DNA from: Gemmatimonadota bacterium
GTDB taxonomy: Bacteria; Gemmatimonadota; Gemmatimonadetes; JACCXV01; JAHWKZ01
DNA: 10,110 bases
Assembly (NCBI GenBank): GCA_030641505.1
Contig: DAOWHI010000272.1
Span: forward strand, 1-10,110
Direction: 5' to 3'
Position numbers and translations under genes: made by a program. Within the stretch, counting starts at the first letter, position 1. Each line of letters begins with the position of its first letter. The notes under the pieces are model-generated. The model saw only the letters and a list, made by a program, of their open reading frames with translations. It had not been told where the DNA came from and did not search any database. This document shows, one piece after another, positions 1 to 7,931 of the stretch.

Positions 1-367
1 AGCCAAGATGGGCGCCCAAAGTGTTGGCTACTCTGTCCGGTCCAACCTGGGCCGGCTCATCAACGTCGAGCCGGATCCCTAGCGCTGGTGCGTACCGAAA
101 TTCGTGCGCCTTGATCCCCAGATGAGTCTCGATCGCTTCGGCCAAAACCGCCGTGAGGGGCGGCACGACCGAAGCCAGACAAGCCGACGCAGGCGCATAC
201 TCACGATCATCAGGTTGGCGGAGCAGGGCGCTAAGCAGCGCCCCCACCTCGTCAGGCGTGCGACGACGGTCGGATGCAATTCGCCATCGGTGAAGGATCC
301 CGCCACCGTTTTCGCGAATCCCGAGCACGGTCGACGAGTTGCCGATATCCGCGACCAAAAGCATCAT
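1..367 (-). CDS. coaX: Type III pantothenate kinase, N-terminal part (cut by window edge)
   Basis: CoaX phosphorylates pantothenate with ATP, the first committed step of coenzyme A synthesis, in the cytosol. About 122 residues are visible. The protein opens with the ASKHA phosphate-binding loop (MMLLVADIGNSSTVLGI, Asp7, Gly9, Asn10), typical of type III enzymes and unlike the P-loop CoaA. An LASVVPPLT segment follows, then the family signature VGPDRVANTLGAHLG, which matches the conserved GxDR(L/V)AN substrate/phosphate region. The later catalytic region (a GTA-type motif) is beyond the left edge. Two ATG codons in tandem (365-367 and 362-364) are both possible starts; the ribosome binding site is weak. 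The gene begins 12 nt after the birA stop and is probably co-transcribed with it; a birA-coaX pair is common in bacteria. No frameshift is seen in the visible part. Confidence 0.93.
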   Translation of the reverse strand, partial: MMLLVADIGNSSTVLGIRENGGGILHRWRIASDRRRTPDEVGALLSALLRQPDDREYAPASACLASVVPPLTAVLAEAIETHLGIKAHEFRYAPALGIRLDVDEPAQVGPDRVANTLGAHLG

Positions 368-379
368 CCGAAGATACCG

Positions 380-1156
380 CTAGATGCTGCCCGGTGCGCG
401 AACTCTGCGCGCGTCGCCGCTGACGAACGTCCTCGCACCAGCCGCGGTTTCGAGCATGAGTTCGCCCGCCGGCGTCAGACCCGCGTACCGCCCCGTATAG
501 CGCTGGCCAGCCGATTCGACCTCGACTTCCACCCCAGGCCTCCAGAGGTCGCGGTCCGGCCACCGAGCAAGCATGCCGGGAATCGATGGGGCCCCGGTCG
601 CGAGCACGCCGACAGCGGCCTCCAGCAGCCACTCGGTGATCGCTTCCCCACCGGGCCAATCGGGCCAGTGATCCGCGAGCGCGGTCGCGGTCATGGCGAC
701 CTCCTCCGGAACGACGCGCAAGTTGGCGCCAAGACCGACCAGAAGCACCCCCCGCGCGGACCAGCGGACGGCCAGCATGCCGGCCCACTTGCGTCCCGCG
801 ATATAACCATCGTTTGGCCATTTGCAACGTGTGGACGGACCCCCGTGCCGATCCACCGTCTCGGCCCATACAAGCTGGAGAACTGCCAGCAGTGACGGCG
901 GAAACTTCTCTTCCGGGTCAGGCCACGCGATCGTCGCGTAGAGGTTCCCCCGCGGGCTCGCCCACCTCTGCCCATCCCGGCCACGCCCCACGGATTGCCG
1001 CTCGGCCAAGTGGAGCGAGGGCAAAGAACCGCTGTCGGCTCGGGCTACGTCCATCGTCGAGCTCACATCGCCGTGAACGACCGTTCGAATACCGAGATGC
1101 CGACCAACCCGGCCGGCGTCCAACCCACGGCGCTTTATCGCTTTTCGATCAGGCAC
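380..1156 (-). CDS. birA: Biotin--[acetyl-CoA-carboxylase] ligase, monofunctional (no HTH)
   Basis: This enzyme activates biotin with ATP and joins it to the lysine of the biotin carboxyl carrier domain of acetyl-CoA carboxylase and related enzymes. The catalytic domain (BPL/LplA/LipB fold) is clear: VSSTMD at 31-36, the biotinyl-AMP lid GRGRDGQRW at 57-65 (the usual form is GRGRxGRxW, so the last Arg is Gln here), KWPND at 112-116, GRKWAGML at 121-128 and GLGANLR at 141-147. A BPL C-terminal SH3-like domain spans about 207-250. The 258 residues leave no room for the N-terminal helix-turn-helix of E. coli BirA, so it should not act as a repressor. The start is uncertain. GTG at 1154-1156 overlaps nadC by 22 nt and has only a weak ribosome binding site. 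TTG at 1121-1123, 11 nt after the nadC stop, would give a protein 11 residues shorter and also fits. Confidence 0.93.
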   Translation of the reverse strand: MPDRKAIKRRGLDAGRVGRHLGIRTVVHGDVSSTMDVARADSGSLPSLHLAERQSVGRGRDGQRWASPRGNLYATIAWPDPEEKFPPSLLAVLQLVWAETVDRHGGPSTRCKWPNDGYIAGRKWAGMLAVRWSARGVLLVGLGANLRVVPEEVAMTATALADHWPDWPGGEAITEWLLEAAVGVLATGAPSIPGMLARWPDRDLWRPGVEVEVESAGQRYTGRYAGLTPAGELMLETAAGARTFVSGDARRVRAPGSI

Positions 1157-2007
1157 GACAGATCCATCGCCGGCGCCGAATGGGTGAGCGCGCCAACCGA
1201 GATCCAGTCGACGCCGGTGGAAGCGATCGAACGCACTGTTTCGAGCCGGACGTTGCCGCTGGCCTCGATCAGGATACCCGTGTCAACGGCGCGGATCCGC
1301 TCCACTGCGGTTCGGAGATCGTCGATCTCGAAGTTGTCGCACATGATTCGATCGGGGGGATTGGTCGACGCCAACGCTTCGTCGAGCTCAGCCAGCGACA
1401 CGACCTCGAGCTCGACCGGTTGGCGATCGGTATTGACGGCCACAACCCGCTCGAGCGCGGCGGCTACACCACCGGCAGCGGCCAAGTGATTCTCCTTGAT
1501 CAGGTAGGCGTCGTACAGACCCATCCGATGATTGTGCCCGCCACCAGCGAGCACCGCAGCCTTCTCGAGCACCCGCCAACCCGGGGTGGTTTTGCGGGTG
1601 TCAACGATCTTGGCCCCGGTTCCGTCGACCGCCTCCACGAAATGGTTGGTGAGCGTTGCGATGCCGGACAGCCGCTGCAGGAAGTTGAGCCCGGTCCGCT
1701 CAGCCACCAACAGCGAAGCGAACGAACCCACTGCGCTCAGGACGACAGTCCCCGGCTCAACCCGCCCGCCGTCGAGGACCTCCGGCTTGACCGCTACCTC
1801 CGGATCGACTTGGTGGTATGTCTCGGTGACGCCACCCAATCCCGCGATGACTCCACTCGACCTGGCGACGATCCGCGCTTCGCCGGCGACATCGCCTGGA
1901 ACGGTGGCAGCGGTCGTGGCGTCCCCGTGACCCACATCCTCGACCAGCGCAACTCGAACGAATGGCGCCCACGCCGGTGATCCAATGGTCTGCGCAGAAT
2001 GGTTCAA
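1135..2007 (-). CDS. nadC: Nicotinate-nucleotide pyrophosphorylase (quinolinate phosphoribosyltransferase)
   Basis: NadC converts quinolinate and PRPP to nicotinate mononucleotide, CO2 and pyrophosphate, where de novo NAD synthesis joins the shared pathway. From the TTG start the protein is 290 residues, normal for the family. Motifs in order: EDVGHGDATT (23-32), the ER pair at 103-104 followed by NFLQRLSGIAT (108-118), DTRKTTPG (136-143), GGHNHR (156-161) and LIKENH (169-174), which contain the basic quinolinate-binding residues. The C-terminal ASGNV and ISVGALTHS segments form the phosphate-binding end of the barrel. The start is TTG at 2005-2007, overlapping the uppP stop as TTGA. It has a good upstream AAGGTGGT ribosome binding site, and no ATG or GTG lies nearby in frame; longer forms would run into uppP without conserved sequence. 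No nadA or nadB is in the window. Confidence 0.95.
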   Translation of the reverse strand: MNHSAQTIGSPAWAPFVRVALVEDVGHGDATTAATVPGDVAGEARIVARSSGVIAGLGGVTETYHQVDPEVAVKPEVLDGGRVEPGTVVLSAVGSFASLLVAERTGLNFLQRLSGIATLTNHFVEAVDGTGAKIVDTRKTTPGWRVLEKAAVLAGGGHNHRMGLYDAYLIKENHLAAAGGVAAALERVVAVNTDRQPVELEVVSLAELDEALASTNPPDRIMCDNFEIDDLRTAVERIRAVDTGILIEASGNVRLETVRSIASTGVDWISVGALTHSAPAMDLSCLIEKR

Positions 2008-2786
2008 CCCACCACCTTCACCAGGTACGCACCAAAGGCAACCGCCACCACCCAGCAGTACACCCCGAAGCGATCGAAGCGCCCGCCTTGGATCGTGCGA
2101 AAAACAAGCGCGATGGCGATCAACGCGCTGGCGAAAGCGGCCGCCGTGCCCCACGCGTACGCGGCCGATCCCCCGTCAATGGCCGACTGGATCGCTTCGG
2201 TTTCCAAAGCGACGGCCCCAGCGATCGCCGGCACACCGAGGAGGAACGCGAATTCCACTGCAGCGTACGGGGCCACACCCAACCAGAGCGCCGCCACGAT
2301 CGTGACCCCCGACCGACTGATTCCCGGCATCAGCGCCGCCGCCTGAGCGCACCCGATCAGCAAAGCTGCTACCCAGGTGGGCTCGGCCCGATCGACCGAT
2401 GTGATTCCTGGCTTAGCCTTCAAACGCAACGACAGGAGCACGGTGCCCGTGACCGCCAGCAGCACCGCCACTACCAGCGGCGCCTGAAACACCCGCTCCA
2501 CGACACCGCGAAACAGGGTCGCTGCGATCACGATCGGCACCGTCGCCAGCGACAGCTTGCCGAGATAGCCGACTTCTGCGCGCATCACGATCTCTGCTAG
2601 CCGACCTCGAAAGTAGACCAATACCGCCAACAGTGTTGCTCCGTGCACGGCGATCTCGAACGGCAGCGGTTTCGTCTCCAGCCCAAAGATCGTCCGCCCA
2701 ATCACAAGGTGACCGCTCGATGAAACCGGCAGAAACTCGGTCAACCCCTGAACGATTCCCAACACGAACCCTTCGAACGCGCTCAC
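2004..2786 (-). CDS. uppP: Undecaprenyl-diphosphate phosphatase (BacA family)
   Basis: UppP removes a phosphate from undecaprenyl diphosphate, recycling the lipid carrier for peptidoglycan and other envelope polymers; high activity gives bacitracin resistance. With the GTG start it is a 260-residue, strongly hydrophobic multi-pass inner-membrane protein of normal length. The first signature is QGLTEFLPVSSSGH (13-26), matching the (E/Q)xxxE motif. Gln13 sits where E. coli has Glu17, an allowed variant; Glu17 and His26 match E. coli Glu21 and His30. The second signature, MPGISRSG (153-160), carries Arg158, equivalent to E. coli Arg174. FLLGVPAI at 181-188 is also typical. The GTG at 2784-2786 overlaps the miaA stop as GTGA and has a strong ribosome binding site. 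An upstream in-frame extension of 28 residues lies wholly inside miaA and looks unlike the family. Confidence 0.95.
   Translation of the reverse strand: MSAFEGFVLGIVQGLTEFLPVSSSGHLVIGRTIFGLETKPLPFEIAVHGATLLAVLVYFRGRLAEIVMRAEVGYLGKLSLATVPIVIAATLFRGVVERVFQAPLVVAVLLAVTGTVLLSLRLKAKPGITSVDRAEPTWVAALLIGCAQAAALMPGISRSGVTIVAALWLGVAPYAAVEFAFLLGVPAIAGAVALETEAIQSAIDGGSAAYAWGTAAAFASALIAIALVFRTIQGGRFDRFGVYCWVVAVAFGAYLVKVVG
2011..2018 (-). promoter_or_regulatory. Ribosome binding site that fixes the nadC TTG start
   Basis: On the minus strand AAGGTGGT lies inside the last codons of uppP, a few bases before the TTG at 2005-2007. It is close to the AGGAGGT consensus and supports the rare TTG start with a 4-nt uppP overlap, hence translational coupling. 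Confidence 0.6.
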
Positions 2787-3697
2787 TGTGCCGCCTCCCA
2801 CAAGGCCAGCGCGCTCTCGAAGCCGATGACCGCTGGCACCGGCTCGTAGGCTCCCTGGTTTCGAAACCAAGTCTTCTGCCGCTTAGCGTACTGTCGGGTG
2901 GCCCGGTCGATCTCGTCGACCACCTGGGTACGGCCCGTCCGACCCGCGAAATAGGGCCACCACTCCTGGTATCCGATGGTGTCGAGACCAGCCGTCTCAG
3001 GGCTCAAACCGGCGTCGAAAAACCGCTGCGCCTCGGCCTCCAATCCGAGGCCGAGCATGACAGCCAAACGATCCTTGATCCGCTGGTGGAGTTCGGCCCG
3101 CGGCCGAGTGAGCCATACGGCTACGTGGGGTCGCAAAGCGCTGCCGCCGATCGCCTGCGACGACAGCGGCTCACCGGTCAGCAAGTAGACCTCCAGTGCA
3201 CGCTCGACTCGTTGGCTATCGTGTGGATGCAGCCGGGCGGCGGTCGGCGGGTCAACCGCGGCCAGTGCAGCATGTCGCTCGTGCGACGGGATGCCCTCAA
3301 TCCGGGAACGCACTCGCGCACGATCTCTGGCCGCAGATCCGTTATTGAGCGGATCCAGTTGACCAGCTAGCGCCGCCAAGTAGAATCCCGTGCCGCCACA
3401 AACAACTGCCGTTCGACCGCGTTCGTGAATCTTCGTGATCGCCCTTCCAGCGTCACACGCATAGTCGGCCGCCGTGTACGGAACACCGACTTCAACCACG
3501 TCGATCATGTGATGCTGAACCGCGCTGCGTTGCTCAGCGGTTGGCTTGGCGGTACCGATATCCAGACCACGATAAACCTGGCGCGAATCGGCAATTACAA
3601 TCTCCCCTGCCAGTTCTTGGGCGATTGCAATCGCGACATCGGTCTTCCCTGCTGCGGTGGGACCAGCGACAACTAGATAGAGTTCCTCAGCGATCAT
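2783..3697 (-). CDS. miaA: tRNA dimethylallyltransferase (isopentenyltransferase)
   Basis: MiaA transfers the dimethylallyl group of DMAPP to N6 of adenosine 37 in tRNAs that read codons beginning with U. The product (i6A) stabilises codon pairing and is often further modified by MiaB. The 304-residue protein has the P-loop GPTAAGKT (12-19), the strongly conserved DSRQVYRGLDIGTAKP (37-52) with the catalytic Asp37, GGTGFYLAAL (101-110) lining the substrate channel, and the C-terminal RQYAKRQKTWFRNQ (268-281) typical of tRNA-binding IPPTs. The ATG at 3695-3697 gives a full-length N terminus just ahead of the P-loop; it lies 14 nt after the mutL stop with only a weak ribosome binding site. mutL-miaA is a widely conserved gene pair in bacteria. 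The end overlaps the uppP start by 4 nt. Nothing looks broken. Confidence 0.96.
   Translation of the reverse strand: MIAEELYLVVAGPTAAGKTDVAIAIAQELAGEIVIADSRQVYRGLDIGTAKPTAEQRSAVQHHMIDVVEVGVPYTAADYACDAGRAITKIHERGRTAVVCGGTGFYLAALAGQLDPLNNGSAARDRARVRSRIEGIPSHERHAALAAVDPPTAARLHPHDSQRVERALEVYLLTGEPLSSQAIGGSALRPHVAVWLTRPRAELHQRIKDRLAVMLGLGLEAEAQRFFDAGLSPETAGLDTIGYQEWWPYFAGRTGRTQVVDEIDRATRQYAKRQKTWFRNQGAYEPVPAVIGFESALALWEAAQ
2794..2799 (-). promoter_or_regulatory. Ribosome binding site that fixes the uppP GTG start
   Basis: GGGAGG on the minus strand, inside the end of miaA, stands 7 nt before the GTG at 2784-2786. This near-ideal Shine-Dalgarno sequence selects the GTGA-overlap start over earlier in-frame codons. 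Confidence 0.75.
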
Positions 3698-3711
3698 ATG
3701 CTGCTGACCAA

Positions 3712-5493
3712 TCAGTGTCGCCCAAACTGGCGGTTCAGATCCTCTAGCGCGATCTGCACGACCGCTGGTCGACCGTGGACATCGTCATATGGTAGCTCGG
3801 TCGCGAACAGCCGATCGATCACCTCACCCATCTCGGTCTGGGTCAGCGGTTGCCCGGCCTTGATCGCTGCCTTGCACGCGAAGAGCCGCGCGACACGCTC
3901 ATGCTGGTTCATGTCGGCGCTCCCGGCGCCGGGATCCGATAGGTCATCGAGCAGATCGGCCAGCGCGGTCTCAGGGTCAAAGACATGACGAAAAGCTGGC
4001 ACCGCTGCGATTGCAATCGAGTCGCCACCAAACGGTTCGATCTCGAAGCCCAGCCGCCCGATCAAACCTCGATACGATTCCCAGGTCGCGAACTGTTCCG
4101 GTGTCAGGTGCAGAACGGTCGGGAAGAGCAGCCTTTGACCTGGACGCGGCCGCTCGCGAATATCGTCAACGACCTCTTCGTAGAGGATCCGTTCGTGCGC
4201 TGAATGTTGGTCGATGAATACGACACCGGTCGACGTCTGAGCCAAGATGTAACGGTTGTGCAGTTGCCATATCGATGGCAGCACCTCCCGATCGATAACC
4301 TCGGCGAGTTCCTCACCCGGCCCGGTGATCCGTCCGGCGATCGTGGCGTCCGTCGCCTGGGATTCGTCAGCTGATCGATCGGTTCCTGGCGCTCGGCGGG
4401 GTTTCGCGCGACGACCCGGCAGAAACAGCCCCAGCTGTCCCAAATCCGGAGGACCAGCCTCTGCTACCCGATCGACGCGAGGCTTTAGCGGCCGAGCGGC
4501 GACGTGGCCGGCCCCAAGCGCCGAGCGCACCGCTTCTTCAACCGCGTTGGCCACCCGTGCACCGGACCGCAACCGAACTTCGCGCTTCGACGGATGCACG
4601 TTGACATCGACTTGATCGGACTCGACCTCGATAAAGAGATACAAGTCTGGTCTAGCACCCGCCGGCAGCGTTGAGCGATAGCCACTCAGCGCTGCGCGCA
4701 CGAGCTCGTTGGCATCCACAGGTCGACCGTTCACGAATACGAACTGTCGTCGCCGCCCCGCCCCGGCTGCCGCTGCCCGCTGCACCAACCCGCGGACGGT
4801 GACATCCGACGCGCTATCGCCCATCGGGAGCAGCGTGTTGACGTAGGCTGGTCCATGCAACGAGGTCAGCCGCTCGATCAACGTGCGAGCGGGCGGCAGA
4901 TCGAGGATGGACCTTCGGCCGTGCGTCACACGCCAGCCCACTTCGAGCCGGGCCAGCGCGAGCTCGAGCATGCGGCGCACATTGTTCGCCTGCTCTGTGC
5001 TGTGAGTCTTCAAGAACTTGCGCCGCGCCGGTGTGTTGAAGAACAGGCCACGAACGTCGACCGTCGTACCCTCACCGCGCGCGATCGGTTCGACGACGGC
5101 GATCTCGCCACTGTCCACGCGGATGCGTGTCGCCTCACCTCCGCCCTTCGGTGCGGTCTCCAACGTCAATCGACTAACGGCCGCAATCGACGGCAGAGCC
5201 TCGCCCCGAAAGCCAAGCGTCTCGATCCGATCGAGGTCCACCGCTGTCGCGATCTTGCTGGTGGCGTGGCGCTCGAACGCTCGTATCGCGTCGTCAGCAT
5301 CCATGCCCGAGCCATCGTCCGCGATCGTGATCCTCTCGAGCCCGGCCGACTCCAGCGCGACCTCGAGGCGCCTCGCACCCGCATCGAGCGCGTTATCGAC
5401 GAGCTCCTTAACCACCGAAGCCGGCCGTTCGACGACCTCACCGGCGGCGATCTTATTTACGACGCCCTCGGGGAGAACGCGTACGCTGGCCAT
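3712..5493 (-). CDS. mutL: DNA mismatch repair protein MutL, endonuclease type
   Basis: MutL links mismatch recognition by MutS to strand cutting and removal. The 593 residues carry the GHKL ATPase N-terminal domain: Glu30 and Asn34 in VKELVDNALDAG, ADDGSGM (58-64), HATSK (76-80), GFRGEAL (94-100), then RGLFFNTPARRKF (148-160), and DVNVHPSKREVRL (296-308) at the domain end. A poorly conserved linker of about 80 residues follows. The C-terminal domain holds metal-site motifs of nicking MutLs: DQHSAHERILYE (428-439; usual DQHAxxExxxxE, with Ser for Ala), ACKAAIKAG (539-547), VHGRP (572-576; usual CPHGRP, so Cys-Pro is replaced by Asp-Val) and the terminal FGR (590-592). This suggests strand nicking by MutL itself rather than a MutH partner. 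The linker holds QLGLF (353-357), which resembles a beta-clamp ligand. It starts 26 nt after the batDE stop. No mutS is in the window. Confidence 0.96.
   Translation of the reverse strand: MASVRVLPEGVVNKIAAGEVVERPASVVKELVDNALDAGARRLEVALESAGLERITIADDGSGMDADDAIRAFERHATSKIATAVDLDRIETLGFRGEALPSIAAVSRLTLETAPKGGGEATRIRVDSGEIAVVEPIARGEGTTVDVRGLFFNTPARRKFLKTHSTEQANNVRRMLELALARLEVGWRVTHGRRSILDLPPARTLIERLTSLHGPAYVNTLLPMGDSASDVTVRGLVQRAAAAGAGRRRQFVFVNGRPVDANELVRAALSGYRSTLPAGARPDLYLFIEVESDQVDVNVHPSKREVRLRSGARVANAVEEAVRSALGAGHVAARPLKPRVDRVAEAGPPDLGQLGLFLPGRRAKPRRAPGTDRSADESQATDATIAGRITGPGEELAEVIDREVLPSIWQLHNRYILAQTSTGVVFIDQHSAHERILYEEVVDDIRERPRPGQRLLFPTVLHLTPEQFATWESYRGLIGRLGFEIEPFGGDSIAIAAVPAFRHVFDPETALADLLDDLSDPGAGSADMNQHERVARLFACKAAIKAGQPLTQTEMGEVIDRLFATELPYDDVHGRPAVVQIALEDLNRQFGRH
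4423..4437 (-). other. Codons for putative beta-clamp-binding motif QLGLF in MutL
   Basis: These five codons encode Gln-Leu-Gly-Leu-Phe (MutL residues 353-357), matching the QLxLF sliding-clamp ligand pattern. They lie in the proline- and charge-rich linker between the ATPase and C-terminal domains, where such motifs are accessible. The function is inferred from the pattern only. Confidence 0.45.
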
Positions 5494-5519
5494 GTTGACA
5501 TCCGGAATTGGGGAGATCT

Positions 5520-7931
5520 CTATCGAGGGTTCGAATGTAGCTGGCCTAGCCGATCCACAGCCACCCAGCCGGCGGGGAGATCCTGCGCTTTGATGCGTGC
5601 GCGATCAGCGTCAGATTCGAGCAGCGTCACCACGCTACCTTCTGCCACGATGGCGATCGGCGGACCATCGGGTTCGGCCGACAGTCCCAACGTTTCCAAC
5701 GCCATCGCTTGATCCGCTCGGCCCAGGACCACGCCATGCCCCGCTGCGGCGATACTGATCGTGATCGCCAAGGCGAGCGTGACGATCGCCGGCCGACCGG
5801 CCCACCGGCGACGGCGAGCCAAGGCGATCAACCCCACACTCACGGTGCTGGCAACCAGCAACAGCGCCAGCAACTCGTCCAAGCGAACCCAACCCAAGAT
5901 CGTAGTCAGTCGCGAGCCGCCGTCCGCCGGATCGCCGAGCTCGGCGCGTAGCCGCTCCGCCTCACGCCGTATCGCACGATCGCGCGGTGCCAACTCGAGC
6001 GCACGCCGGTAGTGGAGTAGCGCTTCGCCGCGATCGCCGCTTCGCCACAGCGCGGCCGCCATGTTGGCTTCGAGGTTCGGGTCCGGATGCGCGCGGACGA
6101 GTTCTCGATACGTCTCAGCCGCGCGATCAAAATCGCCCGCGCGGTACGCTTGGTTTGCATCCTCCCAGCGGATCGACGGATCGACACCAGCTTGCACCCT
6201 GGCGCCGGCTGTCGAAACCAAAACGAGCAACAGCAGCGACAACGTGCTTGCTGTTCGTCGCTTGGAATTGTCACGATCGTTGCGCAGGGCGACGACCAGC
6301 CGCTCGAGCGCGCCACCCGCATTGACCACCTCCCTATTACCGTACATGGTCGCTTCAAGCGCCGCGCGAGCCTCGGCCGCCGCTTTGGCGGCCGAAGCAG
6401 GCCAGACACCCTGCCACACCGCCAGCGCCATGTCGAGCGCAACGATCGCGCGTTGCGGCGCACCCGGCTCGCCACCAGCAATCGCCCGTCGCACGACTTC
6501 CAGCTCGGTGATCGCCTGTCCTCGGGTGACACCGCGTGGCGGCCGGCGGCGCACCCGGCCCGCGGCCACCGCTCCCAACCATGCCAGCCACGGCGCAGCC
6601 AAGGCGAACCAATAGCCGGCTCGACCGGCGAGCCCGCGCGGCCTCGGTGCCCGCGGTTGCCGCGCCGGTCTCAACGTTGGCCCCTCAGGTGTCGACACCC
6701 GAGTGACCGTCGGCGCAGCCGGTGAAGGCACAACCTCTATCTCGCCGAGGGCCAACGTGTCCACCGCGTACGCACCTACAGTCGGATCGAAGTACACCAG
6801 CTGAGCTACACCCAAGTCGAGCCGACCCGGCGTTTGCGGCGACAACAGGTACCGGAAGTTGGCCTCGCCGTGAACCGCGCGACGTACGATCTCCGTTTCC
6901 GTTTCCACGACCGGCGCACGAACGACGACATCGGGCCAAGCCGGCAGGGCCGGTGCCCCGATCACCGTTGGATTGCCGACACCGCGAACCGTGATTTCGA
7001 GTTCCACCGGCACTCCAGCCAGCGTCGTCGATCGCCTCATGTCCCCCTCGAGCGCGTATCGGCCCACCGCGCCGTCAAAACCAGGCGGAGCTTCGCGCGG
7101 CAGCGAGTCAGCCGTGACCACCAACGGATCGGTGCGCAATGTCCGCGTACCGGTCCGGCGCCACCACTCCAATGGGTCGGGTTCGACGATCCGAACCGAC
7201 GCCGAACGTATCTCGTGCTCGCCAGCGGTCAGCGCGAACAGCGCGTAGTGAAAGCGTTGCACGCGATACGTCCGACCGCCGACCTGTTCGGTGCTCAGGA
7301 TCGGCTCAGGATCGAGCTCGATGCGCCAGAAACCGGGCGTGTTGGGTGGATCGTAGTCCGGACTCTCTGCCAGCGGCGCTCGCGGATCATGGTAGAACGC
7401 AAACGTCAGAGTCACCTGCTCGCCCACATAGGCATGATCGCGATCGACGCGAGCGGTAACAAAGAATGGCGGCGGCCCACCATCGGCTGGTTCGCCCTCG
7501 TGTCGGCCGACTCGCCATGCTTCTCCCCGATCGATGATTTCCAGATCCAAAGCGGCGGTGACCACCGATCGATCTCCGACCACGATCTCAAGCGGGGGAA
7601 TGCGCATCGTACCAGCGTCCAGGGGTTGGAGCGTGAACCGATGCACGATGGTGCGCCGAACACGCGTCCCTATCACCTGCACCTGCGACGCGCGGCTGCG
7701 GCCGACGACAATCGCCGGGAGCCGTGGCAGGTCGGGCTCTTCTACTGGTGTCGAAAGACTTGGCGGCTCGATCTCGATGACTAGATCCACCGTCTCGCCC
7801 AACGAGATCTGCGACGACTCCAATCGCGCGGTGACCGTACCTGCCGGCTCATCTTGGCCCGCTACGCGTGTCGCACCGATCAATGTCGCCGCTAGCAGGC
7901 ACACACCACCGGCGACCGACCGCAAGCTCAC
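5520..7931 (-). CDS. batD: BatD-BatE fusion: aerotolerance protein with TPR and SH3-like domain
   Basis: The 803-residue envelope protein belongs to the Bat (Bacteroides aerotolerance) group. Its biochemical role is not established; BatA-E are thought to form a membrane complex. Residues 1-25 look like a signal peptide (hydrophobic, ending VAG-QD). Residues 30-410 are beta-rich, BatD-like repeats. A membrane segment at 439-458 is followed by RVRRRPPR and a helical stretch of about 95 residues. A second, signal-like hydrophobic segment (561-579) comes after basic residues. TPR-like helices follow (585-665; ANQAYRAGDFDRAAETY is typical), then membrane segments at 681-705 and 713-737. A C-terminal SH3-like domain (755-798) ends in GWVAVDRLG. 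The second half matches the architecture of BatE, usually a separate gene. The GTG start overlaps the batBC stop as GTGA with only a weak ribosome binding site. The open frame is unbroken across the junction. Confidence 0.88.
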   Translation of the reverse strand: MSLRSVAGGVCLLAATLIGATRVAGQDEPAGTVTARLESSQISLGETVDLVIEIEPPSLSTPVEEPDLPRLPAIVVGRSRASQVQVIGTRVRRTIVHRFTLQPLDAGTMRIPPLEIVVGDRSVVTAALDLEIIDRGEAWRVGRHEGEPADGGPPPFFVTARVDRDHAYVGEQVTLTFAFYHDPRAPLAESPDYDPPNTPGFWRIELDPEPILSTEQVGGRTYRVQRFHYALFALTAGEHEIRSASVRIVEPDPLEWWRRTGTRTLRTDPLVVTADSLPREAPPGFDGAVGRYALEGDMRRSTTLAGVPVELEITVRGVGNPTVIGAPALPAWPDVVVRAPVVETETEIVRRAVHGEANFRYLLSPQTPGRLDLGVAQLVYFDPTVGAYAVDTLALGEIEVVPSPAAPTVTRVSTPEGPTLRPARQPRAPRPRGLAGRAGYWFALAAPWLAWLGAVAAGRVRRRPPRGVTRGQAITELEVVRRAIAGGEPGAPQRAIVALDMALAVWQGVWPASAAKAAAEARAALEATMYGNREVVNAGGALERLVVALRNDRDNSKRRTASTLSLLLLVLVSTAGARVQAGVDPSIRWEDANQAYRAGDFDRAAETYRELVRAHPDPNLEANMAAALWRSGDRGEALLHYRRALELAPRDRAIRREAERLRAELGDPADGGSRLTTILGWVRLDELLALLLVASTVSVGLIALARRRRWAGRPAIVTLALAITISIAAAGHGVVLGRADQAMALETLGLSAEPDGPPIAIVAEGSVVTLLESDADRARIKAQDLPAGWVAVDRLGQLHSNPR

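Noticed and set aside
104..895. Plus-strand open frame of 263 codons opposite birA and coaX
   Set aside because: Low-complexity Arg/Pro-rich translation, antisense to genes with clear family motifs, and no ribosome binding site of note.
814..1980. Long plus-strand open frame (388 codons) opposite nadC and birA
   Set aside because: Its translation is rich in Arg, Pro and Ser without any recognisable motif, and it lies antisense to two clearly conserved genes. It is a by-product of high GC.
2004..2870. Longer uppP starting at 2870
   Set aside because: The extra 28 residues lie inside miaA and resemble no UppP N terminus, whereas the GTG at 2786 has a strong ribosome binding site and gives a normal length.
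5494..5519. Possible promoter or terminator between batDE and mutL
   Set aside because: The gap is only 26 nt, with no hairpin followed by T-run and no room for a full promoter; a promoter inside the batDE end cannot be judged by eye.
4855..5712. Plus-strand open frame of 285 codons opposite the mutL start and batDE end
   Set aside because: It crosses the mutL/batDE junction on the opposite strand and has no family features; it is a shadow of the real genes.
6180..6260. A separate batE gene starting at the TTG near 6242
   Set aside because: The frame is unbroken from batD, there is no ribosome binding site, and the start would leave the hydrophobic segment without its basic N-terminal region. 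A fusion explains it better.
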